Source: Elymus sibiricus
Lineage: Eukaryota; Streptophyta; Magnoliopsida; Poales; Poaceae
Length of the DNA stretch: 64,000 nucleotides
Assembly: GCA_039707655.1 (NCBI GenBank)
Contig: CM077674.1
Coordinates: forward strand, 235,143,904-235,207,903
Direction of reading: 5' to 3'
Below are positions 20,881-32,214 of this stretch, piece after piece. The position numbers were made by a program, and so were the translations under genes. The first letter of the stretch is position 1, and each line of letters opens with the position of its first letter. The notes beneath the pieces were generated by a model. The model was not told the DNA's origin. It saw nothing but the letters and a program-made list of their open reading frames with translations, and did not search any database.

Positions 20881-21522
20881 AATGGTGCTATATAAAATAG
20901 CAGAGGCCTCGGATGAAAAACTGCGTGCGAACGTACGTGCAACGGACACGGGTGCACTGGCTTAACCATGTGCGAAGCTCGTGCCCTGTAAAATCGCCAT
21001 GACTTCGCAAGCGCCAGCAAGGGTGAAGGGTACTGTGTACAGGATATTTAGGATGAGAATTTCACGTATGCATCTGAAAATTAGGACGAACCGTGTGCGA
21101 TAAACCAGCTAGCTAGAAATCTCAAAAAAAGCTACCCGCCTTGAGCGATGCAAAAATTGGTGGTTCCGCTGCTTTTCCTTATTATCATACACAATTATTA
21201 TGTTTGGACCGTGTGCGATCTGGTTGCTCCCGCCCCGCTTCATTTCCTTTACCCAAATTTTAGTTGCCGCGATATTTCAATCGTCGCCCTCACACCTCCA
21301 CCACCGACCTCATAGTAAAATTCCAGTAGCCGAGGCATTTGAACCGTCGCCCTCCCTCGTCCACCACCATCTCCACGCACCATTACTAAAATTTTCAGTA
21401 GTCGCAGCATATCCTCAAACACCCCGCCGCCACCAACTCCTGCCGGTCTGCCCGTGCCTCCTAGCTTAGATAAGTTCAGGTTACCCACCGATTCCCATAC
21501 CCTCGCCGCCCTGAGTTTTTAG

Positions 21523-23827
21523 ATGAGGCATGCGGTGTCCCTCCCCCCCAGATCCCCATCCCCTACTCTAGAGAGTCGCAACCTAAGCCCGACCACATAT
21601 CCCGGGGAGCCCGAGGAGCGTACGGCCAAAAGGAGGTCTATCATGGCCTCTCCGCTGGACGATGTCGGGGTGGCCGTCGTTCGTGCCGACCTGTCGATCC
21701 CGGAGGAACACCTCGCCACGGAAGCCGGCGAGGACGTTGACTACGTCGCCATGGCGAAGGCTTCACGTCAGCGGGCTCACGTATTACTGAGTCTCAGGAC
21801 AGCCGACTACGACATCAAGCTCGTCGACATCGAAGGCTTAACGCGGGCCATGTCACAGATTAAGTGGTCCATCCCCAACGCCTCTGGTTCAACCGCCGTC
21901 GATCTCTTTGAAGGCCCCGCCGCTTATCTCCTCCACCTCGCGGTCAAGGATTTGCGATCCTTGTACGCCATCAAGCCCATTATGTCATTTCTGAGGGACA
22001 CGTTCTACAGCGGTGGCTTGGGATCCTCAGCTGCCAAGTCAGATCTCATCGACCACGACCACGCGAAGGGCACCCACTACAGCTCTTCCAAGGTGAGACA
22101 ACCCATCTGCGACATCAGGGATCCAACATGGGTCTGTGCTCTTCCAAGTAGAAGGATCCCCTCCATGACAAGTGAGGCAATATCCTATAAGCAAATCTTA
22201 CTTTTTCTAGCTAGCCAACTCGTACCCATTGTTGTAGTAGCTTTTGCCATGCAATGTTTTAACTGTGCCGTGTTTAATTATTTTAGTTATGCAAAAATGT
22301 AATGTTCAATATGGCTATCTGATGTTTAAGTATGAATTGTCCACTTCAGTTTCACGAATGGCTATATTTGGTTGTTTATAGTGAGTAGATGCCTTGTTTA
22401 TCTGTATTTGGTTGTTAGGTTGGTTGCAGTGAGCATTTGCCCAGTTTTCAAGCAGATGCCCTGTTTATCTGTATTTGGTTGTTAGGATGGTTGCAGTGAG
22501 CACTTGTCCAGTTTTCAAGCAGATGCCTTGTTTATCTGTATTTGTTTGTTAGGTTGGTTGCAGTGAGCCTTTGTCCAGTTTTCAAGCAGATGGCTTGTTT
22601 ATCTGTATTTGCTTGTTAGCTAGGTTGGTTGCAGTGAGCCTTTGTCTAGTTTTCAAGTAGGTGCCTTGTTTATCTGTATTTGCTTGTTAGGTTGGTTGCA
22701 GTGAGCCTTTGTCCAGTTTTCAATGGCTATATTAGGTTGTTATAGTGAGCATATATGCCTTGTTTATTTCAGTTATTCACAATGTGATGTTCATTATGTG
22801 CAAGTATGAACTGTGCAGTTCGATTTCATCAATACCAGTTTGAACTGCTATATTTGGTTCCTGTTATGCCTGGTGAAGTTAACACATGCCCTTTATTTCA
22901 GCTTTACACATTTATGCAGTGTGATGTTTAAGCATGAGCTATGTTCTATCCATTTTCAACAGTACCAGTTTGAATTACAATATTTGGTCCCTGTTAAGCC
23001 TGTTGTAGTTAACAATCCCTTCCATTTTTTATCTGCTTTAACAACATGCTGAAACCAACACATTCAAGCTGTCATTTTGAGATGTTGTTATTTACCATGG
23101 CTATATTTGGTTGATGTTAAGCCTGTAGTACTTATCACGCCTTTCCATGTACTTAAGCAGGACAACAATGGGAGTGGCCAGCATTTTCCACCGAGGTTAG
23201 TTTCATCCCTCGGCTTATACTACCTCTGTTCCATAATGTAGTGCATAAAAATCCACGGCTGGACACTTTTTAGCTTCCAATATTGACTTGTTGCTTGTAG
23301 GTACATATGTCCTAGGCAAAGATCCACGCCTCGACCCTTTTTGCGTATGGGGCAATGAGATATTCATGAATCAGCATCAAGTGATGAAACTGATAAGAAT
23401 TATTAGCAAAAAGATACGACCGATGGCAATTAAATTATTTGTCTACGCTCTATCCAACACAACAGTGAGCTGTAGGATGGTAACTACGAACTTTGTAGCC
23501 TTCTCTTTTTACTGCCCATAATGAGTTGTTAGACAACAATGTCTGAATCTTTTTTGTTTGCAGTGGTTCCCAAAACAGTTTACTCAAGATTACCTCGCAA
23601 AGTACATGATTGGTGGACATGCAATGAAGGTTAAAGTATTTCATCGAGACTACAATGAGCATCGAGAAGTCCTAATGAAGACAGTGAAGGATGGGCGGGC
23701 GGCCATCACAAGGGGTTGGCCTAGAGTCGTGCGCGCATTAGGCATGGAGGAGGGCACAATATGGGCATTCCGCTTCACCTTCTCCAGCAACCATAATGTC
23801 TTCCACCTCTCTCTTTACAGTCTTTAG
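21523..23827 (+). CDS. Cargo gene with C-terminal B3-like domain, intron-containing
   Basis: Likely exons: 21523-22092 (donor AAG, then GTGAGA), possibly 23161-23195, 23301-23464 (acceptor TTGTAG, donor GTGAGC) and 23564-23827 (acceptor TTTGCAG, stop TAG). The start could also be the ATG at 21643. Exon 1 encodes about 190 residues with no known domain (RADLSIPEEHL, KASRQRAHVLLSLRTADYD). The last two exons join in phase and give WFPKQFTQDYLAKYM, MKVKVFHRDY and DGRAAITRGWPRVVRALGME, then GTIWAFRF, a B3-fold order with the GW..V...L..G.. signature. The short second exon does not join exon 3 in phase, so either it is misplaced or the gene is damaged. AATAAA follows at about 23927. B3 proteins bind DNA; a role for the transposon is inference. 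Confidence 0.55.
22399..22733. repeat. 67-bp intronic tandem repeat, ~5 copies
   Basis: Units begin TATCTGTATTTGGTTGTTAG and contain GGTTGCAGTGAGC and CCAGTTTTCAAGCAGATG. Three units are 67 bp, one is about 71 bp, the last is partial. It lies in the first intron of the B3-type cargo gene. Confidence 0.85.
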
Positions 23828-24039
23828 TACAACTGTGGTTCATCATTCTTTCCTTGCTGCTTCTGTAGTTCTTCAGTACATGTACCTGTGCATCGAATTA
23901 TTCATTCGTCCTTGAACTTGTATTTGTAATAAACATGGTTCGATGTGAAATAAGTGATTGCCTACTTTCATATTGAAAATTTGTTTCAATTTCAAATTAT
24001 GTGAATTTTAAATGCAGGGATTAAATTAGGGATAAATTA

Positions 24040-24719
24040 TGATCTGCAGGCCATTACACTGCACACGGTTTGTGAAAGCAAAACGTCTGTGATAAACGTC
24101 AAGATCAGACATGTTTCTCAGATCAGTACGTGTGCGATAAAACTCTACTGCACACACGATCAGACAAGAAAAAACGTGTGAGATTAACAACAAGAACGCA
24201 CACAGTTCCTTCTTAATAAATGTTTGTGAAAGTGACATTATCTCACACGCTAGGCAATTATGAACTGTTTATGATGTCGTGTGCATCGTAAACGTTTGCT
24301 CATAGAAGAACATGTGCGATAGGCCTTCATCCGACACGGGTAATACAGATAAATCGTTTGGGACATTTTATACTTCTCAAACGTTTATGTACATACAAAT
24401 GTGTGGGATATTCAAGCTTCGCATACGGTGTAAAATTGTGAACTATTTGTGATGGGGTGAGCATCGCAAACGTTGCAACACAGAATACCGAGTGCGATGG
24501 TAATGCGAGCACAAACGAGTAGCAAGGACGGAGCGTTTGGGAAAGATGCGGGCATCGCATACGCTTAGTTCTGCGAAACGTATGCTTGCGTGCTCCCTAT
24601 CGCGGACGGTTTCTAGGTCGTGTGGGAAGACCCCCCTATCGCACACACAGGGAAGGCGACGGTTTAAAACCATGTCGCGGAAAGGGGTTAAAAACTGTTT
24701 GTATAGCAGCTCGCTGTAC
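24040..24719. repeat. Right-hand CACTA-like subterminal repeats
   Basis: Many GTGTGCGAT / ATCGCACAC / GCATCGTAAACG phrases occur in both directions (for example 24128, 24282, 24462, 24552, 24640), matching those after 9245 and near 18800. No ORF. The expected TAGTG end is not found; the repeats stop near 24719. Confidence 0.7.
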
Positions 24720-25017
24720 CAATGGTTCTCCCAAGCAGTCTAGTAGGCAAGATATAGAATAATACACCATGTCTCGTAAATTACGCTTAGGACACACTAC
24801 ATATTATTGGGGGGAGAGGAAACTTAATCTCATTTCACGCACCATCAATGTTTATCATGTGGACAGCGGGTCCAGTATTCCATATGTATCTTCGCTGTGG
24901 TCATTACCTGATAACATTTTTGACTCCAATGATTAAGTAGTAGCGATGAACTGAAGTTATGAACCAAGTGCTAGTAAAATATATCAATAAAATAGGTATG
25001 CAATTGCAGAAATAATT
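24720..25017. other. No feature recognised
   Basis: Between the CACTA-like repeats and the next gene fragment I see neither ORF nor clear repeat. Confidence 0.5.
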
Positions 25018-25889
25018 CACATTAGAGTAAATATTGACAGTACTCATTAGATTATGAGTGGCTTGACTCGCATCTGGGCGCGGTTCCATTCCTCGACTCT
25101 TTTCATTATGTTGCATCAGAAGAGGTTGGTCGGTGCCATAAAAAGGCTCTGTACCTGAATGAACAAAACAGTGCCCAAATAAAGGAGAAATAAACACTCT
25201 TGATAACTTAGCACCTTAAAAAAATCGATGAACTAACCATGATCTTGAAAAGTTACTTCTAGGGTACGTAGGTTGACGATTGTACGGAGTTGGGGGTTGT
25301 CAACCCCTGACAGTTGTATGAGTGTCATTCTTTGTGAAATTCGTTTCATCTGGTACGCATCATTTCTGCGCAACCAATCGGACTCATCGTCGTCAGAAAT
25401 ATTCTCCTTGTCAGTTTGTATGACTCCATTGAAAGGCATTGAATTTGGTACTGCACCATCTGGACATGTTATGTTCTGCAGTTGGGTGACCGCCTCTTGT
25501 CCGGTAGCAGGCATATGTGACACAATGTCACTGCCATCGAAAGCGGTAGTAATATTTCTATTTTGCTCGCAGGTTTGCCATTGGCGCTTTAATATTTCCT
25601 CTATATTTTGTGCATACCGTTCTCTTTCCCTCCGATTCTTAATCTCATTAGGGTCTGAATAGATGAAGAATGAATCATTATATTGCAATACAATTGGGCC
25701 ATATGTAATTAAGTTGATCATCATTACCTTGTGATACAGCCAGTTGTGTCTGCGTTCCGTCAGCGAGGCCATTTATCTTGGCTGCGGTATTTTTTTTTCT
25801 TTTTGTAGGCTTCATGCCGTCTCTTATTAATCTCATCCTATTTTGCGAATACCGCTCTCTATGCCTCTGCCTTTTTATTTTCTTTGGGT
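25018..25889 (-). CDS. Gene fragment with repeated charged exon motif
   Basis: Three minus-strand exons have good splice sites: 25889-25728 (after TTTGCAG, before GTAATG), 25654-25237 (after TATTCAG, before GTTAGT) and 25154-about 25018 (after CATTCAG). The second and third join in phase. The first two exons each begin with the same motif: DPKKIKRQRHRERYSQNR and DPNEIKNRRERERYAQN. Exon 2 continues with an acidic/Asn-rich stretch (KENISDDDESDWLRRNDAY). Exon 3 has TEPFYGTDQPLLMQH. Family not recognised; the basic motif recalls N-terminal parts of plant transposon-linked proteins. Start and end exons are not found, so it may be partial. Confidence 0.45.
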
Positions 25890-26739
25890 CTGCAAATCGT
25901 GACCCAGTTCAGCAGTTGAGCAACAATATCGATCTGAGTGATTGGGTTACGATCATTACCCAAGTAGTGGGTGTTGCTTATATCCTGGAATGGGGTGCGC
26001 ATCCCGTTGGGAGTGGTAGGGGACATACAAACTGCTTTAATCCTGTTAACCAAAAGGATGGGAGATTATTATATTTAATGGGAATGCAAGAATGCAAGAT
26101 CATTATTTGGAATATGGAACCAACAAAATCGAAATGCATGTAGTAGTTGTGCACCGCTTGTAAACTGAAGTAATGCAAAATGATGTTGTACCTTGTAATA
26201 CCGTTCTTGTAGATTCTTTATATGGAACAATTGCAATTGTCAATTTCAAGAGGTCTCATTCAGAGCGTGCGTTTTTTTATGTTCATGCAGCTTTGTGGTT
26301 TGTAATACAATCAATCTAGATTCCTTGTCTTTTTCTAATGCAATTGTCATTTTCAAGAGGTTTCAGTCAGAGTGTGACTTTTTAATGTTCATATTACCTT
26401 GACAGAGCATTGGCTGTAATCATACAGCTTTGTTTCAGTTTTAGGTTAGGTTAGTGATATCAGTTTTTCAGTACCATAGGGATATGCCAAGGCTCCCTGG
26501 TACGATTTCACTTCCTCATGCTAGAACCATTGCACTTTGTGTCTGATTATCATATTAGCATATGGTCATGCCATATGGTTCACCTCTTACATCGCTTACA
26601 TTTTCCATGTCAATTAATCGTGTTCTTGATCATAGAATATAGAATGCCAATGTTGACAGTTTCACTAAATATGCAGAAAGGAAACATGAGCAATCAACGA
26701 CTCTCATTGTTAACATCCTCACGTGTTGGCAAATGAGAC
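25890..26739. other. No gene recognised; weak repeats
   Basis: AT-rich sequence. GCAATTGTCA(A/T)TTTCAAGAGGT(C/T)TCA occurs twice (near 26230 and 26340), hinting at an old duplication of about 110 bp. No coherent ORF or element end. Confidence 0.5.
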
Positions 26740-27013
26740 TGCACCTGCGTCGCCGAGGAGTTTGTCGGAGCCGACGTTGTTGAATGCGCACGGCGGAGAT
26801 GGGCAGGACAGTCTGGGCGACAGTGTCTGAAAGCATCAAGAGTCTGGATGGCGACTCTGAAGGGAGACATCTAGATGAGTTCGAATGGAACTGGCCATGT
26901 ATTGCGCACAAGAGAAGAGCATGCACCTGCATTGGTGAGGAGGTCGTCGGCGCGGACGTCGTCGACTGCGCAGGGCAGCGATGGCGCACGTCAGTCTGGG
27001 CGGCGGCGCTGAA
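26740..27013. repeat. Two diverged GC-rich direct repeats (~90 bp)
   Basis: GCACCTGC(A/G)T(T/C)G..GAGGAG, GTCGTCGGCGC / TGTCGGAGCCG, and AGTCTGGGCG occur near 26740-26833 and again near 26925-27013. Between them is non-repeated sequence. Could be captured exons; no family recognised. Confidence 0.5.
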
Positions 27014-27016
27014 GGG

Positions 27017-27098
27017 CAGCGGGGCAAATTGATTTGGTTGCCGCTAATTTAGCATATTCAGCGGGGCCAAATTGATTTGGTTGCTGCTAATTTAGCAT
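27017..27098. repeat. 43-bp direct repeat
   Basis: AGCGGGGC(C)AAATTGATTTGG then TTGC(C/T)GCTAATTTAGCATAT is present twice in direct tandem. Confidence 0.85.
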
Positions 27099-27578
27099 AT
27101 CTTCGTTATGTGGTTGAACAACTCATGCGGGGCGGACGTGCTGTTTCCCGTATTGATCCCTATCACCACATTCTATTCCACCCATAGTGCTATGTCCATG
27201 GCTCGCGCTCATGTATTGCGTGAGAGTTGAAAAGGCTGAAGTGCATTAAAAAGTATGATCCAATTGCTCGGCTTGTCATCGGGGTAGTTCATGATTAATA
27301 CTTTATGTTAGGAAGACTAAGCATGATGGGCTATATGATTTTGTAGGGATACCGTTCTTTAGCATTTTTATTTTGAAAGGCATGATTGTTTGTTGGTATG
27401 CCTGAGTATTGATGTCTTTATATCAAATTATAGACTATTGCTTTGAATCATTCTTTCTTAAATATTCATACCGTAAAAGAGATTACATGATAAATATGTT
27501 AGGTAGCATTCCACATCAAAAAATCTGTTTTTATCATTTACCTACTCGAGGACGAGTAGGAATTAAGCTTGGGGATGC
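27099..27578 (+). mobile_element. Gypsy 3'-internal region ending in polypurine tract
   Basis: This matches 58080-58502 closely (CCACCACATTCTATTCCACC, ..TGATGTCTTTATATCAAATT) and ends in GAATTAAGCTTGGGGATGC, the G-rich tract that directly precedes the LTR. It shows that the LTR at 27579 is the 3' LTR of a plus-oriented copy. Confidence 0.8.
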
Positions 27579-29078
27579 TGATACGTCTCTAACGTATCTA
27601 TAATTTTTGATTATTCTATGCTATTATAGTATCAATATTGGATGTTTTATATGCAATTATATGCTATTTTATATCATTTTTTGGGCTAAACTATTAACCT
27701 AGTGCCCAGTGCTGGATGTTGTTTTCTGCTTGTTTTTGGTTTTTCAGGAAATCAGTACCAAACGAAGTCCAAACGCTACGAAACTTTTTGATGATTTTTT
27801 CTGGACAAGAGAGACCCTAGAAGCTTCGGGAGGAGACCAGAAGCCTCACGAGTAGGTGACAAGGCAACCCCACGCGACCCCGGGGGGGCGACAAGATGCC
27901 TTGTGGGCCCCTCGTGGCTCCTTTTGACCTAATTCCACTTCTATAAATTCTCAAATATTTGGAAACCAACAGAGAGCCACCCCAAATAACTTTTCCGCAG
28001 CCGCAAGCTTCTGTTCTTCCGCGATCCCATCTGGAGGACTTTTCCGGCACCCTGCCGAAGGGGGAATCGATCACGGAGGGCTTCTACATCAACCTTGCTG
28101 CCCCTCCGATGATGTGTGAGTAGTTTACCACAGACATACGGGTCCATAGCTAGTAGCTAGATGGCTTCTTCTCTCTCTTTGATCTTCAATACAATGTTCT
28201 CCTCGATCTTCTTGGAGTTCTATTCGATGTGATCTTCTTTTGCGGTGTGTTTGTTGGGATCCGATGAATTGTGGGTTTATGATCAGATTATTCTTGAGAA
28301 ATATTTGAGTATTTTCTGAATTCTTTTATGCATGATTATTATAGCTTTGTATTTCTCTCTGATCTATCCGTTTGGTTTGGCCAACTAGATTGATTTATCT
28401 TGCAATGGGAGAGGTGCTTTGTAATGGGTTCAATCTTGCGGTGCTCTATATCCCAGTGACAGAAAGGGACAAGACACGTATTTGTATTGTTGTCATTAAG
28501 GGTAAAACAACGGGGTTTATTCATATTAATTGGCTTTACTTTGTCTACATCATGTCATCTTGCTTAAGGCGTTACTCCGTTTTCATTAACTTAATACCCT
28601 AGATGCATGTTGGATAGCGGTCGATGAGTGGAGTAATAGTAGTAGATGCAGGCAGGAGTCGGTCTACTTGTCTCGGGCGTGATGCCTATATACATGATCA
28701 TTGCCATGAAACCGTCATAACTATGCGCTTTTCTATCAATTACCCAACAGTAATTTGTCTACCCACCGTATGCTATGTGTTCGAGAGAAGCCTCTAGTGA
28801 AAACTATGGCCCCCTGGTCTACTTTTATCATATATAAAATCCAAAAATACCTTGCTGCAATTTTATTTTCTTTATTTTATTTTGCAATTTATTTATCTAT
28901 CTATCACTATCAGAATTAATCCTTGCAAGTAACCGCCAAGGGGATTGACAACCCTCTTGTTTGTGTTGGGTGCAAGTATTTGCTTTTGTATGTGTAGGTG
29001 CTGCTAACGAGGTTCTGTGTGGTTCTCCTACTGGATTGATAACCTTGGTTCTTAACTGAGGGAAATACTTATCTCTCT
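27579..29078 (+). repeat. Gypsy LTR, plus orientation (left arm of palindrome)
   Basis: It starts TGATACGTCTCTAACGTATC right after the polypurine tract and ends near ..GGAAATACTTATCTCT. It carries the usual modules: TTTTTGGTTTTTCAGGAAAT, ..CTTTTCCGGCACCCTGCCG, TGATGTGTGAGTAGTTTACC. The last bases of a canonical end are not seen because the inverted partner follows. Confidence 0.8.
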
Positions 29079-29126
29079 AAGAACCAAGGTTAATTCAGTA
29101 GGTTCCCTCAGTTAAGAACCAAGGTT

Positions 29127-30595
29127 CCCTCAGTTAAGAACCAAGGTTATTAATCCAGCAGGAGAACCACACAGAACCTTGTTAGCAGCACCTACACACA
29201 CAAAAGCAAATACTTGCACCCAACGCAAACAAAAGGGTTGTCAATCCCCTTGGCGGTTACTTGCAAGGATTAATTCTGATAGTGATAGATAGATAAATAA
29301 ATTACAAAATAAAATAAAGGAAATAAATTTGCAGCAAGGTATTTTTGGATTTTATATATGATAAAAGTAGACCCGGGGGGCCATAGTTTTCATTAGAGGC
29401 TTCTCTCTCGAACGCATAGCATACGGTGGGTAAACAAATTACTGTTGGGCAATTGACAGAAAAACGCATAGTTATGACGGATTCATGGCAATGATCATGT
29501 ATATAGGCATCACGTCCGAGACAAGTAGACCGACTCCTGCCTATATCTACTGCTATTACTCCACCCATCGACCGCTATCCAACATGCATCTAGGGTATTA
29601 AGTTAATGAAAATTGAGTAACGCCTTAAGCAAGATGACATGATGTAGACAAAGTAAACTCAAATAATATGATTAAACCCCATCTTTTTATCCTTAATGGG
29701 AACAATAAAAATACGTGTCTTGTCCCTTTCTGTCACTGGGATAGAGCGCCACAAGATTGAACCCATCACAAAGCACCTCTCCCATTGCAAGATAAATCAA
29801 TCTAGTTGGCCAAACCAAACGGATAGATCGGAGAGAAATACAAAGCTATAACAATCATGCATAAATAAGTTCAGAAAAGACTCAAATATTTCTCATGAAT
29901 AATCTGATCATAAACCCACAATTCATCGGATCCCAACAAACACAACGCAAAAGAAGATAACATCGGATAGAACTCCAAAGAGATCGAGGAGAACATTGTA
30001 TTGAAAATCAAAGAGAGAGAGAAGAAGCCATCTAGCTACTAGCTATGGACCCGTAGGTCTGTGGTAAAACTACTCACACATCATCGGAAGGGAAACAAGG
30101 TTGATGAAGAAGCCCTCCGTGATCGATTCCCCCTCTGGCAGATTACCGGAAAAGGCCTCCAGATGGGATCGCGGAAGAACAGAAGCTTGCGGCGGCGGAA
30201 AAGTTATTCGAGGTGGCTCTCTGGTATATGGGGAATATTTGAGAATTTATAGGCTTGGAATTAGGTCAAGAGGTGCCACGAGGGGCCCACAAGCCTAGGG
30301 AGGGGGCGCCTCCCGAGCTTGTCGCTCCCTCGTGACTCGTCAGGTCTTCTCCCGAACCTTCTAGGGTCCCTTCTGGTCCAGAAAAAATTAATCCAAAGTT
30401 TTTTCTCCGTTTGAACTCTGTTTGATATTGATTTTCTGAAAAGCCAAAAACAGGCAAAAAACAGCAACTGACACTGGGCACTAGGTTAATAGGTTAGTCC
30501 CAAAAAATGATATATAATTGCATAATAAACATCCAAGATTGATACTATAATAGCATGGAACAATAAAAAATTATAGATACATTGGAGACGTATCA
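29127..30595 (-). repeat. Gypsy LTR, minus orientation (right arm of palindrome)
   Basis: The reverse complement of the left arm over nearly its full length, with scattered differences, ending ATTGGAGACGTATCA at 30595. The junction between the arms contains the 22-bp phrase CCCTCAGTTAAGAACCAAGG(TT) twice in tandem (29105-29126, 29127-29148). The sequence after 30595 is a different LTR family. Confidence 0.85.
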
Positions 30596-31023
30596 CTCAT
30601 GCCCTAGTTCCGCCTCGAGACGGCGGCGCTTCGTCCCGAAAGTCCTCTCCTTAATTTTTTAGGGCAAATGACTTTATATAGCAGAAGGAGGGGGCCAGAG
30701 GCCATCTTGGCGCGCCCCAGGGGGCGCGCCCTGTTGCCTTGTGGGCAGCTGGTGGGCCCACTCTGCTATTTCTTTTCTCCAATATTTCTTATATATTCAA
30801 TAAAAAATCTCCGTGAAATTTCAGGTTATTTGGAGCTCTGTAGAATAGGTATCTCTGTTGTAGCTATTTCAGGTCCAGAATTCCAGCTGCTGGTATTCGC
30901 CCTCTTCATATAAATCTTGCAAATTAAGAGAGAAAAGGCATAAAAATTGCATCATAAAGTGAAATAATGACCAAATACATTATAAATAACAGTAGGAAAT
31001 CATGATGCAAATTGGACGTATCA
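30596..31023 (-). mobile_element. LTR fragment, same family as solo LTR at 12457
   Basis: TTCCGCCTCGAGACGGCGGC through CAAATTGGACGTATCA matches about 13528-13976. Its other two thirds are missing on the left, where the palindromic LTR pair abuts it. It abuts the LINE remnant on the right. Confidence 0.85.
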
Positions 31024-32214
31024 ATGGCTTAGCCGCCTTTCTCTGGGCATGTTCGGGCATGATCTGATGAAAGAAGGACTCATCTGGAGAATAGGGTATG
31101 GGACAAATATTGAGGTGCAGTTTGATAATTGGATTCCAAGAGAGGGATCAAGGAGGCCGATGGGACCTAGGGAAAACCCGGATGTCAACACTATGAGCGA
31201 TTTGCGAGGACTGGGATATGCCAAAACTTCAACGGGTCTTCTATGACAGTGACATCTTAGATATAAAGCAAGTGGTGGTTGGCGGCTCAAACAGAGAGGA
31301 TTATGTGGTGTGGAATTACACAGAGAGTGGAACTCTTACAGTTCGCTCAGTCTATCATTTGAAAATGGAGCTGAACAATCACAAGATGGGAATATCGGAG
31401 ATCTCATCTTCTGTGGCTTCACATTGAGGATGGCTAGACTTGTGGACCCCTGATGTTTTGAACAAAGAAAATATATATGTTTGGCGCATAGCGCATAATG
31501 GTTTGTCTATGGGGGCATAATTGCACCATGGTCACATCAAGCATGAAGTTTTTTTTGCGTTGTTTGTGGATGAGAAGAAGGGGCTCACGGGATGGTTAAC
31601 CGGGTGTAGAGGCAACTGGAGGAATGGGTGGAGACTCATACCAACTCATCGTCGTCTTCGGCTCCTAAACCAATCGATAGATGACACCTTCCAAAGCTGG
31701 GTTGGCACAAAGCAAATGCGGACGGACTGCTATAAAGCTAGATGGCCATGGTGGCGGTGGAGCGGCCGTGCGCGACCATTATGGCAAGTTCTTGGCTAGA
31801 ACATGCCATTTCCCCCCACCTGTTACGGAAACCGAGCTAGCCGAGTTGCTTGTTTGTCAGCGAGTAGTACTGCCGGCGAGTAGTACAACTCGCCAGTGAC
31901 GTGGTAGCTCAACGACTCTTGCTTGAGACACACAACCAAGATGTGGCTACAACCCTGATGCCACAAGAGCTGGACTGGTCCAGGTATGGCCCTATCTTAA
32001 TCAAGGAACTGCTAAACCCACCATGAGTGAGCATCAAATGAAATGCGTTAGACGCTCTGCCAACAGAGCAGCGCATGTATTAGCTAGGGAAGGTTGTCTT
32101 AATAACCTTTGTAAGGCATGGTTGCACATTCCTTTGGGTTGTATTCGTGATGTGATTTCCTCGAATGTATCGAGAATTCTTGAACAAAGAACATCAATTC
32201 CCCTAAAAGATTAA
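31024..32214 (+). pseudogene. LINE (L1-type) 3' end: zf-RVT and RNase H-like regions
   Basis: Broken frames show the linker after RT (GLIWRIGYGTNIEVQFDNWI), the Trp/His-rich zf-RVT block (IYVWRIAHNGLSMG) and an RNase H (RVT_3) block: GGGGAAVRDHYGKFL, then TETELAELL, ending with CVRRSANRAAHVLAREGC and a TAA at about 32212. Several frameshifts and stops break it. The N-terminal part is missing, cut at 31024. No poly-A tail was recognised. Confidence 0.75.

Larger units (their letters stand above)
9193..24719. mobile_element. CACTA-like composite transposon with gene cargo
   Basis: The left edge starts CACTACTGCAGG at 9193. Both ends, and several internal places, carry many copies of short motifs around AACCGTGTGCGAT / ATCGCACACGG (9245-9900, 14186, 18797-18835, 20930-21220, 24050-24660), as in Triticeae CACTA subterminal regions. 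Inside are four cargo genes, tandem arrays, a 5S-like piece and two later solo LTRs. No TNP2-type transposase is visible. The right border is uncertain: a canonical ...TAGTG end is not seen (sequence around 24719 reads CTCGCTGTACC). It may be one large non-autonomous element or several nested ones. Confidence 0.5.

Noticed and set aside
24700..24745. Clear right terminus for the CACTA-like element
   Set aside because: I looked for a CAGTAGTG-type end and a 3-bp TSD matching GTT at 9190-9192, but the sequence here reads CTCGCTGTACCAATGGTT and does not support it.
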